Part shown: piece by piece, positions 21,683 to 31,643 of the stretch | How the letters are laid out: each line of letters starts with the position of its first letter | Numbering within the stretch: the first letter of the stretch is position 1 | Assembly: GCF_000516985.1 (NCBI RefSeq) | Contig: NW_006917091.1 | Coordinates: 1,626,977 to 1,690,976, forward strand | Reading direction: 5' to 3' | DNA from: Pestalotiopsis fici W106-1 | Taxonomy: Eukaryota; Ascomycota; Sordariomycetes; Amphisphaeriales; Sporocadaceae | Length of the DNA: 64,000 nucleotides | Position numbers and translations under genes: made by a program | The notes under the pieces: model-generated | What the model was told of the DNA's origin: nothing | The model's database searches: none | What the model saw: the letters and a program-made list of their open reading frames with translations, nothing else

Positions 21683-23043
21683 GAGGTTCGAGGTATCTGC
21701 GCTCTCGACAAAAGTCTTGCCAGCAGTGCTCTAGAGCCAAGGCGAAATGCAACCGCCAAGCTGGAACTTGCTCGAGATGCGCCCTGCGAGGCCTGTCTTG
21801 TTACTATCCACAGACGCAGCCAAGCCCAGAACCATTGCAGAACGAGCGTGAAGAGCTGATGGTGGACGCAGTACATCAGCAGTCTTCCCCTGTCGCGACA
21901 AATAGTACGAATTACTCTGTTGCATCAGCTCATAGCGGAATCACGGCCATCGATCGCGGACTTCTTTCTGAACCGGACACTCTCGGTTCTATTAGCCAGC
22001 CAGCCCCGTCGGCAACGGACCATTGTAGTCCCATGACGGCCACAACAGCCACGCTTCATGGTACTGACTTTGATTCTCAGAGCCACATTTCAGGGCGTAG
22101 GTCAGCAAGCAAGATCTCGGACGATTTTTCATCACTTGACTTTAGAGGTGCCGCACTCGCCTGTCAATTAAACGTTGATGAAATTGCCAGTCGGTGGTTG
22201 AACACGTTTGTGCCTATTCCCGGACAAAAGACGAAAAAGTATCCAGCCAATATAACAGCCTACATGCGCAGAGTTCTCGGGTCCTATGCTTCAAAGGCGA
22301 TGCGCGGTCGTGGAGCTCCGCCTTTCATACATCCCTCACAAATCGAATCACCAGCCGCGCGGCCGCCGTTGTCAACTTGTCTGAGCTTGGTCCGTATCTG
22401 CGAAAAGATCCTGCCCGGGAGTGAAAGTGCGGTGATGGATGTGCTACAGAGAGACATGGAGAAAGTATACGAGCAGCGTGCGACACACGATGACATCAGT
22501 TCGCTCTCGGCATTGCAGGCATATCTCTTGTATGCCATTGTCTTGTTCTTCAAAGTCGGCCGGGCGGCGGACCAGACTTTTCGGAGCACCATTATCAACC
22601 TGCAAGAGCTTGCATGCGCCAGCAGTCGACGTGGTCTGATGTGCATCGCCGAGCAGGAGCGTGCACGTCCACGGTGGGAGGATTGGATCGTGGCCGAGGC
22701 CAAACGGCGAACCCTTTTTGCCATGTACATTTTTGATAACGTCCTCTCAGCTGAAGAAGGATTGCCAACATTTATCGGCGTCGAGCTGCAAGGGCTACTT
22801 GCCCCTGGACCCAAAGACCTGTGGGCCATTTCATCTCGGCAAGAATGGCAGATAGCCTACAATGCCTACTTGGCAGACTGGCCGGACGGCGGCCTACGTA
22901 TTGACGAGCTCTGGCCAACTCCTGCTGGTTTCAATCAACCCCAAGTTGACGAGAGGCAACGCAGGGTGGACCAGTGGCTAGAAGCCGTTGATGAATATGG
23001 AATGATGATATACGTATCGTCTAGGTCTTCGAATGAAGGATGA
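21679..23043 (+). CDS. Zn2Cys6 transcription factor
   Basis: Single exon, 454 aa. The N-terminal binuclear zinc cluster has all six cysteines with spacing C-x2-C-x6-C-x6-C-x2-C-x6-C (CQQC..C..CSRC..C, residues about 14-41), preceded by basic residues; this domain binds CGG-type half sites. The rest has the hydrophobic helical pattern of the fungal regulatory middle region, including a block around ARPRWEDWIVAEAKRRTLFAMYIFDN, which recurs in this class. The C-terminus ends shortly after WLEAVDEYGMMIY, a common natural end for such small regulators, so the gene looks complete. It lies 400 bp upstream of a same-strand DHA1 transporter that it might control (inference). The start is chosen at the ATG just before the zinc cluster. 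Confidence 0.88.
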   Translation: MRGSRYLRSRQKSCQQCSRAKAKCNRQAGTCSRCALRGLSCYYPQTQPSPEPLQNEREELMVDAVHQQSSPVATNSTNYSVASAHSGITAIDRGLLSEPDTLGSISQPAPSATDHCSPMTATTATLHGTDFDSQSHISGRRSASKISDDFSSLDFRGAALACQLNVDEIASRWLNTFVPIPGQKTKKYPANITAYMRRVLGSYASKAMRGRGAPPFIHPSQIESPAARPPLSTCLSLVRICEKILPGSESAVMDVLQRDMEKVYEQRATHDDISSLSALQAYLLYAIVLFFKVGRAADQTFRSTIINLQELACASSRRGLMCIAEQERARPRWEDWIVAEAKRRTLFAMYIFDNVLSAEEGLPTFIGVELQGLLAPGPKDLWAISSRQEWQIAYNAYLADWPDGGLRIDELWPTPAGFNQPQVDERQRRVDQWLEAVDEYGMMIYVSSRSSNEG

Positions 23044-23442
23044 GTTTTGTCGCCAGATTCACAACCAAGAAAATAGAAAAAAGTCTGCACTGTATGTCAT
23101 GCAAAGATCCCAGAGTCTTTATAATGATTCAAGACACAATCTCATACGAGGCGAAAATAGTATACGACTACCTCTATGGACCATGGATCCACCCAAGTCC
23201 ATACCAGCGGACGGTGCTTCCACAGCTCGGGCTCAACTCCGCCGCTTGTGCTCAACTCCGGACCCGGTCCCCACACTCAAGTCCGTCTTAATACACTTTT
23301 CTCCCTACCAACCTTGCCTTGCTGTCAATGTAAATAGAAGGCCCTTGGCACCCCTCGATTTTTCGTTATTGCTCAAACTCAACAGTGTCCATCTCATTCT
23401 ATTCTTCTCTGTCTAGGACTCACATTCATTCCTCTCTTCACT
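23044..23442. promoter_or_regulatory. Promoter of the DHA1 transporter gene
   Basis: 399 bp. An imperfect direct repeat of GCTCAACTCCG occurs at about 23228-23265; its role is unknown. Pyrimidine-rich sequence (23385-23440) precedes the start codon. No gene. Confidence 0.4.
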
Positions 23443-25044
23443 ATGTCCACAAACCAGCTTCCCGCAGAAAACGATCCGCCTCCGATATCACAATCTACCC
23501 CGAAAGTAGAGGAGGCGCCTTTCAGCATCTTTGACAAATGACAAAAAGCACTTATTGTTCTGATCGCATCTACTGCGGCTACATGTGAGTGCTCTCTGCT
23601 ACCATCAAAAATTATTCCCAAAGTCTAACTCGACACAGTCTCTGGCTTCGCGTCCAACATCTACTTCCCAGCACTTCCTACTATTGCCCACGACCTCGAT
23701 GTCTCCGTGGAGCTAGTCAACCTCACCGTGACGTCTTATCTCATCTTCCAAGGACTCGCACCTAGCCTTTGGGGACCTGTGTCGGATGTCAAGGGACGCC
23801 GAGTAGCATATTGCTTGACCTTTCTGGTACTCCTGGGCGCATGCGTCGGCCTGGCTGAAGCGAGAAACTATGCCACACTGATTGTGCTGCGATGTCTACA
23901 AAGCACTGGCAGCGCGAGCACGATTGCTATTGGCGCTGGCGTTATTGGCGACATTACTACCCGTGCCGACCGCGGAAGCTACATGGGCATTTTCCAGGCC
24001 GGATTACTTGTGCCAACTGCAATTGGTCCAGTGATAGGAGGTGCTTTGGCGGGATCTCTGGGATGGCGAGCAATCTTCTGGTTCCTCACCATTTACACTG
24101 GTGTCTTTTTGCTCTTTCTATTGGCACTCCTTCCTGAAACACTGAGGTCAATCGTCGGGAATGGCGGGCAGATACCGTCGAATCCAATTGCCAAGTTTCC
24201 TCTGACGCTATATCAGAAGTTCATCAAGGTGGAGGTAAAAGCAGCGATAATTCCCGTTGCAGTATCGCCCAAGAAGATTGACGTACTTGGACCCTTGCGT
24301 ATTCTGACCAGCAAGTTCGCAGCCCCCACGATCATTTTTCTGGCTGTCCATTACGCCGTATGGCAGATGAGCATTACTGCCATGTCTTCTCTGTTCGAAA
24401 GCCGCTACGGACTTGGTGAAACGCAAATTGGACTGACTTTCATTGCCAACGGAGTCGGCTCCATGGTTGGAACTCTTGTCTCTGGCAAGATCCTCGATAT
24501 CGACTACCGCCGAGTCAAAGCTGCGTTCGAGGCTCAACCAACACGCTCTGCGGACACAGAGGCTGGTCAAGACCCGTCATCGACCGGCTCGGAAGAAAAC
24601 TTTCCTCTTGAAAAGGCTCGACTCCGGCTTGTTCCAATATTTTCTGTTGTTCAATGCGCCTCTATTCTCTTGTTTGGCTGGTGCATCCAATTTCCAAATA
24701 CAGTGCCTCTGGCGATTCCTATCATATCGACCTTTATCACTGGTTGGTCGTCTGTCTCTATACAATCCGTCATTACAACCTACTTGGTCGACATCTTTTC
24801 CGACCGCAGTGCAGCAGCCACAGCCAGTCTCAATCTTGCCAGGTGCCTATTTGCCGCGGGCGGCACAAGTTTCATCATGCCACTGATTAATGGGATCGGC
24901 GTTGGATTGGCATTTACTATTTGTGCCATTGTGCAAGTCGCCGCCTTGTTAGCTGTTTCCGTGGCTTGGAAATATGCTGGTAAATGGAGACAACAGTCTG
25001 AACAAGCGGCCAAGCTCAAGAACGAATCGAGTGGACGCCAGTAA
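23443..25044 (+). pseudogene. DHA1-type MFS drug transporter with an in-frame stop at codon 33
   Basis: Exons 23443..23584 and 23639..25044 would give 515 codons of uninterrupted homology apart from TGA at 23539-23541 (codon 33). The context is FSIFDK-stop-QKALIVLI, where this family nearly always has Trp (FDKWQK-type). After the intron (GTGAGT.. ..ACAG) the reading FSGFASNIYFPALPTIA follows correctly. The remaining protein is intact: 12 membrane segments, the GPVSDVKGRR motif A after helix 2, the GPVIGGALAG antiporter motif C, and a long central loop. Such proteins export drugs, fungicides or metabolites at the plasma membrane. The lone stop could be a recent nonsense mutation, an assembly error, a recoded or edited codon, or be bypassed by a downstream start at 23707 that would lose helix 1. 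Confidence 0.72.
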
Positions 25045-25314
25045 ACATGCTGGTTCCACAAGTGCTTATCATGAACCATAACGCGCGTCACCATAGAAAA
25101 TACAAGCGCACTCGGATGAAAGCCATTTAGAGCCAGGCTTACATGGGATCAAAATGTTATAGAATACGCAAATAATGTATAATATGCAAAAGACATAACG
25201 ATATGAACACTCAGGTCCATTGTTGGGGGGTATATGTGAAAATATTGGGTAAACATGAACAAGAAGTGAAGATGCAACATTCTCCAACACGAACGCACTC
25301 CTTAAATGGTAATA
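25045..25314. other. Convergent 3' region
   Basis: 270 bp AT-leaning spacer between the transporter and the GH16 gene; holds both 3' UTRs. Confidence 0.5.
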
Positions 25315-26304
25315 TCAGGTCGAAGCATAATGAGCGACATCTAAACACGACAAAGTCAGTAAAGAGTAAACTGAAACATGTTCTAGCAAGACTTACAAGC
25401 AACTTCCATCATGCTGCCATAGCCGTCAAGGGTCGCCGAGTTGGGGTTGCCAGGCTATAAACAATTTCAGGTCAGTCATCAGAGTTTCTGCGAGACATGT
25501 CTAGAAAAGAGAACTCACCCAGGAGCCACCAACAGCCATATTCAAGATAAAGTACAGCGATCTGTGGGCAAGGGAATTCCAAGTAGTCTGATCGCCAATC
25601 TGAGAGCCAGAAATCTCATTAAAGGCAACACCGTCGCGGTACCAGGTAATAGTCTGGCCCGTCCAGCTGGAAGCCGTGTTATCCCAGACAATGCGCCAAG
25701 TGTGCCAGCCCTGGTCGGGAATGGAAATGGAGCCCTGGATGCCATTGGGCTCGTTGCAGATGCCGCCCGGGTAGACGTTGCAGTGGGTGGTGCCGTAGCC
25801 CGTCAGGTAGCCATTGACCGTCTCCATGATGTCGAGCTCGCCGCAGGCGGGCCAGGCGGTGCCGTGGCGGATCGAGTCGCCGAGGATCCAAAAGGCCGGC
25901 CAGAGGCCTTGCTTGTTGGCCACGGGGTTGGAGCCAAACTGGATCTGGGCCTCGGCCATGGTGCGCCCGCCGGCCTTGGGCACAAAGGTGTAGGTGCTCT
26001 CGATGCGGCCCGAGGTCCAGCCGCCCGAGGCGGACGCGTCCCGGCGCGGCACAATCTGCAGCGTCTGGCCGCCGCTGCGCTGCAGGTTCTGGTTCGACGA
26101 CGTGTACGTCTCGAGCTCATTGTTGACGCCCAGGTTGCCCGTGATGATGTTCCAGTTGCTCGTGTCCGGGAGGGAACCGGCGTCGCCGGCGAAGTTGGCA
26201 TACCAGACCGTGGTATAGCCCGAGTAAGAAGGAGGCGTGGTGGCCGAGACGGAGCCCGACAGTAGGGCCACCACGGCCAGACTGGAAAGGAGGGACTTGT
26301 ACAT
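25315..26304 (-). CDS. GH16 endo-beta-1,3(4)-glucanase-like secreted enzyme
   Basis: Exons (minus) 26304..25519, 25454..25397 and 25340..25315, 289 aa. A signal peptide (MYKSLLSSLAVVALLSGSVSA) is followed by one GH16 jelly-roll domain. The catalytic box E-L-D-I-M-E is at residues 156-161 (nucleophile E156, acid/base E161), within ACGELDIMETVNG. Splicing joins VGGSW to PGNPNSATLDGYGSMMEVA and then YVAHYAST, the family's normal final strand, which supports the two small last exons. The substrate is likely beta-1,3- or mixed-linked glucan (laminarin, lichenan or fungal wall glucan). There is no GPI signal or chitin-transglycosylase feature, so it is probably a soluble secreted glucanase. A CAT/ATC triplet repeat directly abuts the start codon on the 5' side. 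Confidence 0.92.
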
Positions 26305-26338
26305 GATGATGATGACGATGATGATATGATGATAATGA
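26305..26338 (-). repeat. ATC/GAT triplet microsatellite in the GH16 leader
   Basis: Imperfect (GAT)n on the plus strand, reading as (ATC)n immediately before the GH16 start codon on the minus strand. It contains no upstream ATG in the mRNA sense. Confidence 0.75.
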
Positions 26339-29300
26339 TCAAAGAACTGAAGAATGCAAGTTTGTCGTCTTCTCTAGGAAGACTGATATAATAGAAATAG
26401 AATATTTACAAGGATTGGCAAGTATTTCGTCTCAAGGAAGGACAGTGATGAATCAGAAACCAGCCTGTATGCATTTCGGCTAATATACTCGATGGGATCA
26501 CCCGTCGCTTCTTATACTTGAGATTTGCCAAGTTTACCATTGTAGAAGGCTGACCAAATCACCGGGTTTGAGCTTACGCATTTGGGTCATGACGAGTACA
26601 CACCGCACAAAGGAGAGAGAGATAGAGAGAAAAGAGAGGGAAAAGTTCCCTCTCGGGGGGTAGTGAGCTGTGATCATTTGAGGAAAGGGCACCAATCATG
26701 GAGTAGACATGGTTGCAAGTGATTTGGCCGACATACTTGCCGGGCAGCTCATGTTCCCTTTGGGGCCCCCTTGCAAGTTTTTCTTTCCTTTCGTCTAGGA
26801 CTATCAAAGAGGAAAGAAACAGAGAGGGAAAAAAAAAATGATTGATCGCAGTTTTTGGCCCAAAGTGGCCGGCCGTAAAAAAAAAGGGAACCCACCCCAG
26901 TCTGTCAAGCAGCCGCGTGAGGGGGGTCCCCCCGGCGGACGGATGAGCATGTTGAAACAAGTTCCTCTGATTCCTTTCCCATGCGATCGAATATGCGAGT
27001 GGGCATCCAGTCAATGTCTGTATTGAGCCGCGTTCTGGAGCCCAACTTGTGGGGTAGCATCGGGAATGGAGACCTGAGAGAGAGAGGAAGAGAGAGAATG
27101 AAGAATCTTCCCTCTGACCTAGAGAAACAAAAAAAATGTTCATCAGATTACCGATGCCGTGACATTGGCAGGCCTACATCCGAACGCCGTCTCGGGCCTC
27201 CCATTGGGCGGTCAGCCTGATTACCATATGCCTCAAGGGGCGACCGTTCCTGCACTAGCGCTGCTGGCCGAATGCTGGACGGGGCTCTGGTTGGCGAGCC
27301 CCCGGAAAATGGGCAAAGTCTGGGGGTGGTCTCTAGCCAGATGGACAGGTGATGAAGGGTGGAAGCCTCTGAATGGGCCGTTCCGGCCCATGAGATCGTT
27401 GTAGTTGCACGGGAACATGATTTTGGGGATGGGGGTGCTTCTATCAGATGGGCATACTTGCTCATACTACCAACCTAACCTACCTAGTAACCAAACTAAA
27501 CAAAGTAGAATATGGCGGCGCGCGGGGGGTGAGGAGATGGTTGAACGACCCCAAGAACCACTCCACTGACGAATAGCCACGTTTTGTCACCCCCCTCCCC
27601 CAGCTTATTTTCTGTTTTTCAATGTGGTTTATTCTTCCAGAAGCCTTCGACAGCCAGTGCCCTTTGACTTGTAAAAGAGACACTACCGGCCGCATGCAGT
27701 TTCTATTACGCCACACTTTTATCACCTCTCGCGAGCCGTGACCTATTACGCCCCGGACCCGTGGCAGCATATAATGCTTCTGACGACCTGCCTAGGGTCT
27801 TTTCTGCGCGCTGCGGTCAGCACCGGGTGATGCAGCATTAATATTCGCATGTGTGTAAATCATCTTTCTTTCTTTTCCCTTTGGCATTTCACCCCGCGCG
27901 CGCGCATCAAGCAAGGGTTTTGTTTTTTCTCTGTCCTATTTACAACAACAAACCTTGTTGCGTGATACCATCCCAAGACAAGGCATACACAAAGGATGTC
28001 TGGTGGAGTATATTTCATTTACCTTTCTCGGATGAGGCCCGGCGTCCAGTCAAAGATCGGGGATAATTAAAACTAGAATAGAGCACCCCCGGCCGACAAC
28101 CGATCTTCACAGGGTTTATAGTCGTCTGCGCAAGGGAGGGGCAAGGCAGTCTCTTCAATAAAGTCGAAGATCTAAAGGAAGCTTGATCCGATGGGATCTC
28201 ATCTTCCCCTTTCCTCATCCCTAGTCACTGCGCCATGACAGCGCATAGCCATAAGCCGGCAATGTCGTGCATCTCTTGTTCTGAATTTTTGACCTTGTTT
28301 GCCCTCTTTTTCTGCGAGATGCAGTAAGCGACAGGATGTCCGCAAACTCGCCATCTCTTTCTTTCTCCGTTGAGCCCCCCATTGCGAGGATATGACTTTT
28401 GCTTGCCGACTGGACTTGCAGAGTATCATTGCCATAAGCCTATCCAAAGTACTACCACCTGCCAACATGGCTTGAGATTTCTAAAATCCGGGGTAAGTTA
28501 GTACGTGCGTACGTACAGAATAGTACATCCATGTGTTTAGCAGGGGCAGGGAATACCAAAAGATCCACTTTGCGCCTGACGCGATCATCCCTTCAGAGAA
28601 AAGCCCCAAGCCCAAGCCCCAGGCCCCAGGATAACCAGAAACAGGATGCGCCAATCGGTCCGACAGGTCAACAAAAAGAGTATACTAGACTCTCTTGTTG
28701 GTGCATCCCGACAAAACGCCAAGATGCGCCCTCTCTGTTTTTTATTGTCATGAACGAACCTCGGAACATGACTCAGTGTATTGGGTATTTCCACCAGTAA
28801 TGATCTTTTATAGTCTTGTCTAGAATTTAAATTAATCAAGTATATCCTGGAACTCTATTTTTCTTGTCTACGTACCACGATTCATTCTTTTTACTCAACA
28901 TGACCAACCATCACGTGTGTGCTTAAAGCTTGACATGTGATTATACTCGGTACCCAAACATGGGATTGACCGCCCCCAACTTGGTAGCCTGAGTCCTAAA
29001 GGATGACCTCCTAGTTTCGACTGTTACTTTCACATAAAAATGCCCATGTCATTGATGATTGCTATTCTTGTCTTGTGTGAAATGAAAGCGTTCCTTATAG
29101 AACCCCTATACAAAGTTACCTCGGTACACGGTTTTTCAAATAGGTATAGTCATTATATACAGTCGCATCCAGATTTGATTTTGGGGGTCGCATGCAGGTG
29201 GCACTAGACACAAAAAGTGACGACTAGGCTTGTAGGTAGACGCCTAATAAGCTAATAACATCTCATATACTCGATCCAGCCTCGTGACCTTGGACTATAC

Positions 29301-29524
29301 ACGGATTTTCCAAGTCCCACAATTCATGTCGTTCGTTGACTCCAAGGGCCCTTGCATAACAGACTCATGCCTCGTCAAGCGAGCTGCTTTGACCGCTACG
29401 AATGTCACGTCAATGCTTTTTTGTAAATCTCCAAAACTTTTATTGAGAATGCCAAGCAGAAGAGAAGAACCGGTCACCGCTCTCATGGCGGCCAGTTTTC
29501 CGCCCTTGGAGTTTGGGGAAGGCT
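26339..29524. other. Gene-free region
   Basis: 3.2 kb. Contains GA-rich tracts (about 26615-26640 and 27075-27100), homopolymers and scattered short ORFs without domains or coding-like composition. It holds the GH16 promoter and the 3' UTR of the M20 gene. I see no gene. Confidence 0.5.
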
Positions 29525-30961
29525 CTAGACACGCGCACGCTTCACCTTGATGTCCTGCTTCCACTCCTCCTTGATAGCGGCCAGGAGACCTTCTGTCGTG
29601 AGGACTTGCACCGCCGTGCCCGCCAGCGCCTTGCCGACACGCAGCGCCCGCCAAAAGGCGTCCTTGGTGCCCGCGGCCTCGGCAAACTCTGGATTATGCG
29701 GCCCGTTGCCGCCGGGCCCAGGCACAATGGAGAAGCCGGGGCTCAGGCTGGGCATGGCGTAGCTTATGTCGCCCTGGTCGGTGCTGGCCATGGTGCGGCC
29801 GTGGATCTCGTCGACGTCCTGGTCCACGGGGATGGCGCTCGGCGGCGAGAGGGCGTTGAAGTAGCGCACGTAGGACGCGCCCAGCAGCCGGTTGGGCACG
29901 TGGTCCGCGTACGACTGCCCGTCGGTGATTTGCAGCCTGGCCCCCGTCGCCGTCGCGCCCGCCTCGAAGCAGGCAAGCACCTTTTTCTTGAGCTCCTCCA
30001 GCCGCGCCTGCGTGTCGGCGCGCACGACCCAGTTGCCCGCCGCGTGGGCGTGGATAATGTTTGGCCGCGACCCGCCGTCGGTGATGTGCCCCTGGATCAC
30101 ATCGCCGGGCATGCATTGCTGCCGCAGCACCGAGATGGCCGTGTACGCCGTCACCATGGCGTCGAGGGCATTGATGCCGAGCCACGGGTTAGCGGCGGCG
30201 TGGGCCTCGCGTCCAAAGTACTCGACCGAGAACATGTGGTAGGCTGATGTACGCACCAATGCGCTCTCTCTGACGATACCCGGATGAGAAATGAGGTTTA
30301 TGTCCACATCATAGTCCTTGTAGGCTCCAGCCTCTAGTAGCTTGATCTTGCCTCCGCCACCTATGCAGGGTAAGTAAAGAGCCTTTTTGTGAGAGAGTTT
30401 CATGCCGAGCAAGTATACCTTCTTCTGCTGGAGTTCCAAAGACGACCACTTTGCCGCCGAGGTCGTGTTTTTCAACCATTTTCGCCGTTGCCAAACCGCC
30501 AGCAACAGACGCCGTCATGATGAGATTGTGGCCACATGCATGACCGATTCCCTCAAGTGAGTCTTGAATTCAAGTCATTAGAAACATTGCTCCCTTGTCA
30601 GTCAGAAATAAAGCAGAAACATACCCATTTCTACATTGTATGAGATTACTGGACCCTTCTTGCCGCTGTCCCACTCGGCCACCCATGCCGTCGCCATACC
30701 GTAGGCCGATGGCGTGACTTTCCATCCCGGCTGGCGCTTGAAGAACTTGGTGAGCGCCGCGTGGGCAATAAACTCCTTGAAGCCCAGTTCCGGGTTGTCG
30801 TGGACCGTCTTGTTCAGCGGCCACAGCTGCTCGGCCAATTTGTCGACATGGTGGCTAATGTGGTCAATGTACAGCGGCAGCTTGTCGTCCGACGCATGCT
30901 CTACTCTCTCACTGTCCAGCGACACGAGGACAAAGTCGTCGGCTACCTCGCGCAACATCAT
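29525..30961 (-). CDS. M20-family amidohydrolase / dipeptidase
   Basis: Exons (minus) 30961..30625, 30562..30419 and 30360..29525, 438 aa. Zinc-dependent amide-bond hydrolase of the M20D type (aminoacylase, amidohydrolase or PM20D2-like dipeptidase). Splicing gives VISYNVEMDSLEGIGHACGHNLIMT, where HACGH carries metal ligands, then VVVFGTPAEEGGGGKIKLLEAGA (catalytic Glu and metal Glu pair), and the dimerisation-domain marker FGREAHAAANPWLGINALDA. The acceptor after exon 1 is fixed by this motif; the nearer AG would break the frame. An in-frame stop lies upstream of 31012 and no ATG occurs between it and 30961, so 30961 (or the adjacent ATG 30958) is chosen; an extra upstream coding exon cannot be excluded. 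No signal peptide, so likely cytosolic. Divergent to the Dal5-type permease. Confidence 0.88.
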
Positions 30962-31643
30962 GGCTGCGGCGCCCAGAAGGAGGGGTTTGTGAGACCTTGC
31001 GGAAGAGCTCAAGCCGGTATCTAATAGTCGGGGACAACTCTCTCAGGTACTAGAAAAGAAACTATTAAAGATGACTCGATATCAAAAAAAAAGATAAGTA
31101 CCCGGATCAAGACGCGCGTCCGAAATGAAAACGCTTTGGAAAGAGGCCTGTTCAAGTCCAGACCTTTTCTGTTCCCTCGTCGTGTGCATTGATGGCAAGA
31201 CGTCCCTGTTATGCAAAACCAAGTCGCGGCTTGTCCTGTCCCGAAGCTCATCCTTTAGCGAGCTTTTGCCCCCGGCAAAGAAGCGAAATCCAGGGCGCCA
31301 TGTGGTTGGGTCAAACCCCAGTAACAGAGTTCGAGGCTAATACCTATTGACTGTTCTTGGCGGCGTTGCACCCAATCACGTCTTGTACGGTTATAAGGTG
31401 AATGGGGCACCGGAGTCGGCCGACTATCAGTGGGTGGAGATGATCGGCAGCGGTCCGGTCGCCATGTTGTATTGTGTTTGGTTAGTCTGTAGGTAGGTTG
31501 TGATAAAGATATTTGGATAAGAACTTGTGCATTGCCCCCAGCTGCGACGTGTTTTTCGAAATCTTGCGAGGAAGCTTTGCTCGTCTTTCTGGTTGCTAGG
31601 ATAACATTGGGTCATACGGCCTCGGTTGTGCAAACTGAACATC
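30962..31643. promoter_or_regulatory. Shared divergent promoter with GATA-factor sites
   Basis: 682 bp between the M20 hydrolase and the permease. HGATAR matches: AGATAA 31092-31097 (plus), TGATAG as CTATCA 31424-31429 (minus) and TGATAA 31501-31506 (plus), plus GATAAG at 31516-31521, ten bases after the third. Paired GATA sites are bound by AreA/NIT2 nitrogen regulators. Regulation by nitrogen is inference. Confidence 0.5.

Noticed and set aside
23539..23541. Selenocysteine or TGA-CTA type readthrough
   Set aside because: Fungi of this group lack selenocysteine decoding, and the codon is followed by CAA, not the CTA readthrough context.
25441..26265. 274-codon plus-strand ORF
   Set aside because: Antisense shadow of the GH16 gene.
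26574..27143. 189-codon minus-strand ORF
   Set aside because: Runs through GA-rich low-complexity sequence; no domain, no splice partners.
29513..30247. 244-codon plus-strand ORF
   Set aside because: Antisense shadow of the GC-rich last exon of the M20 gene.
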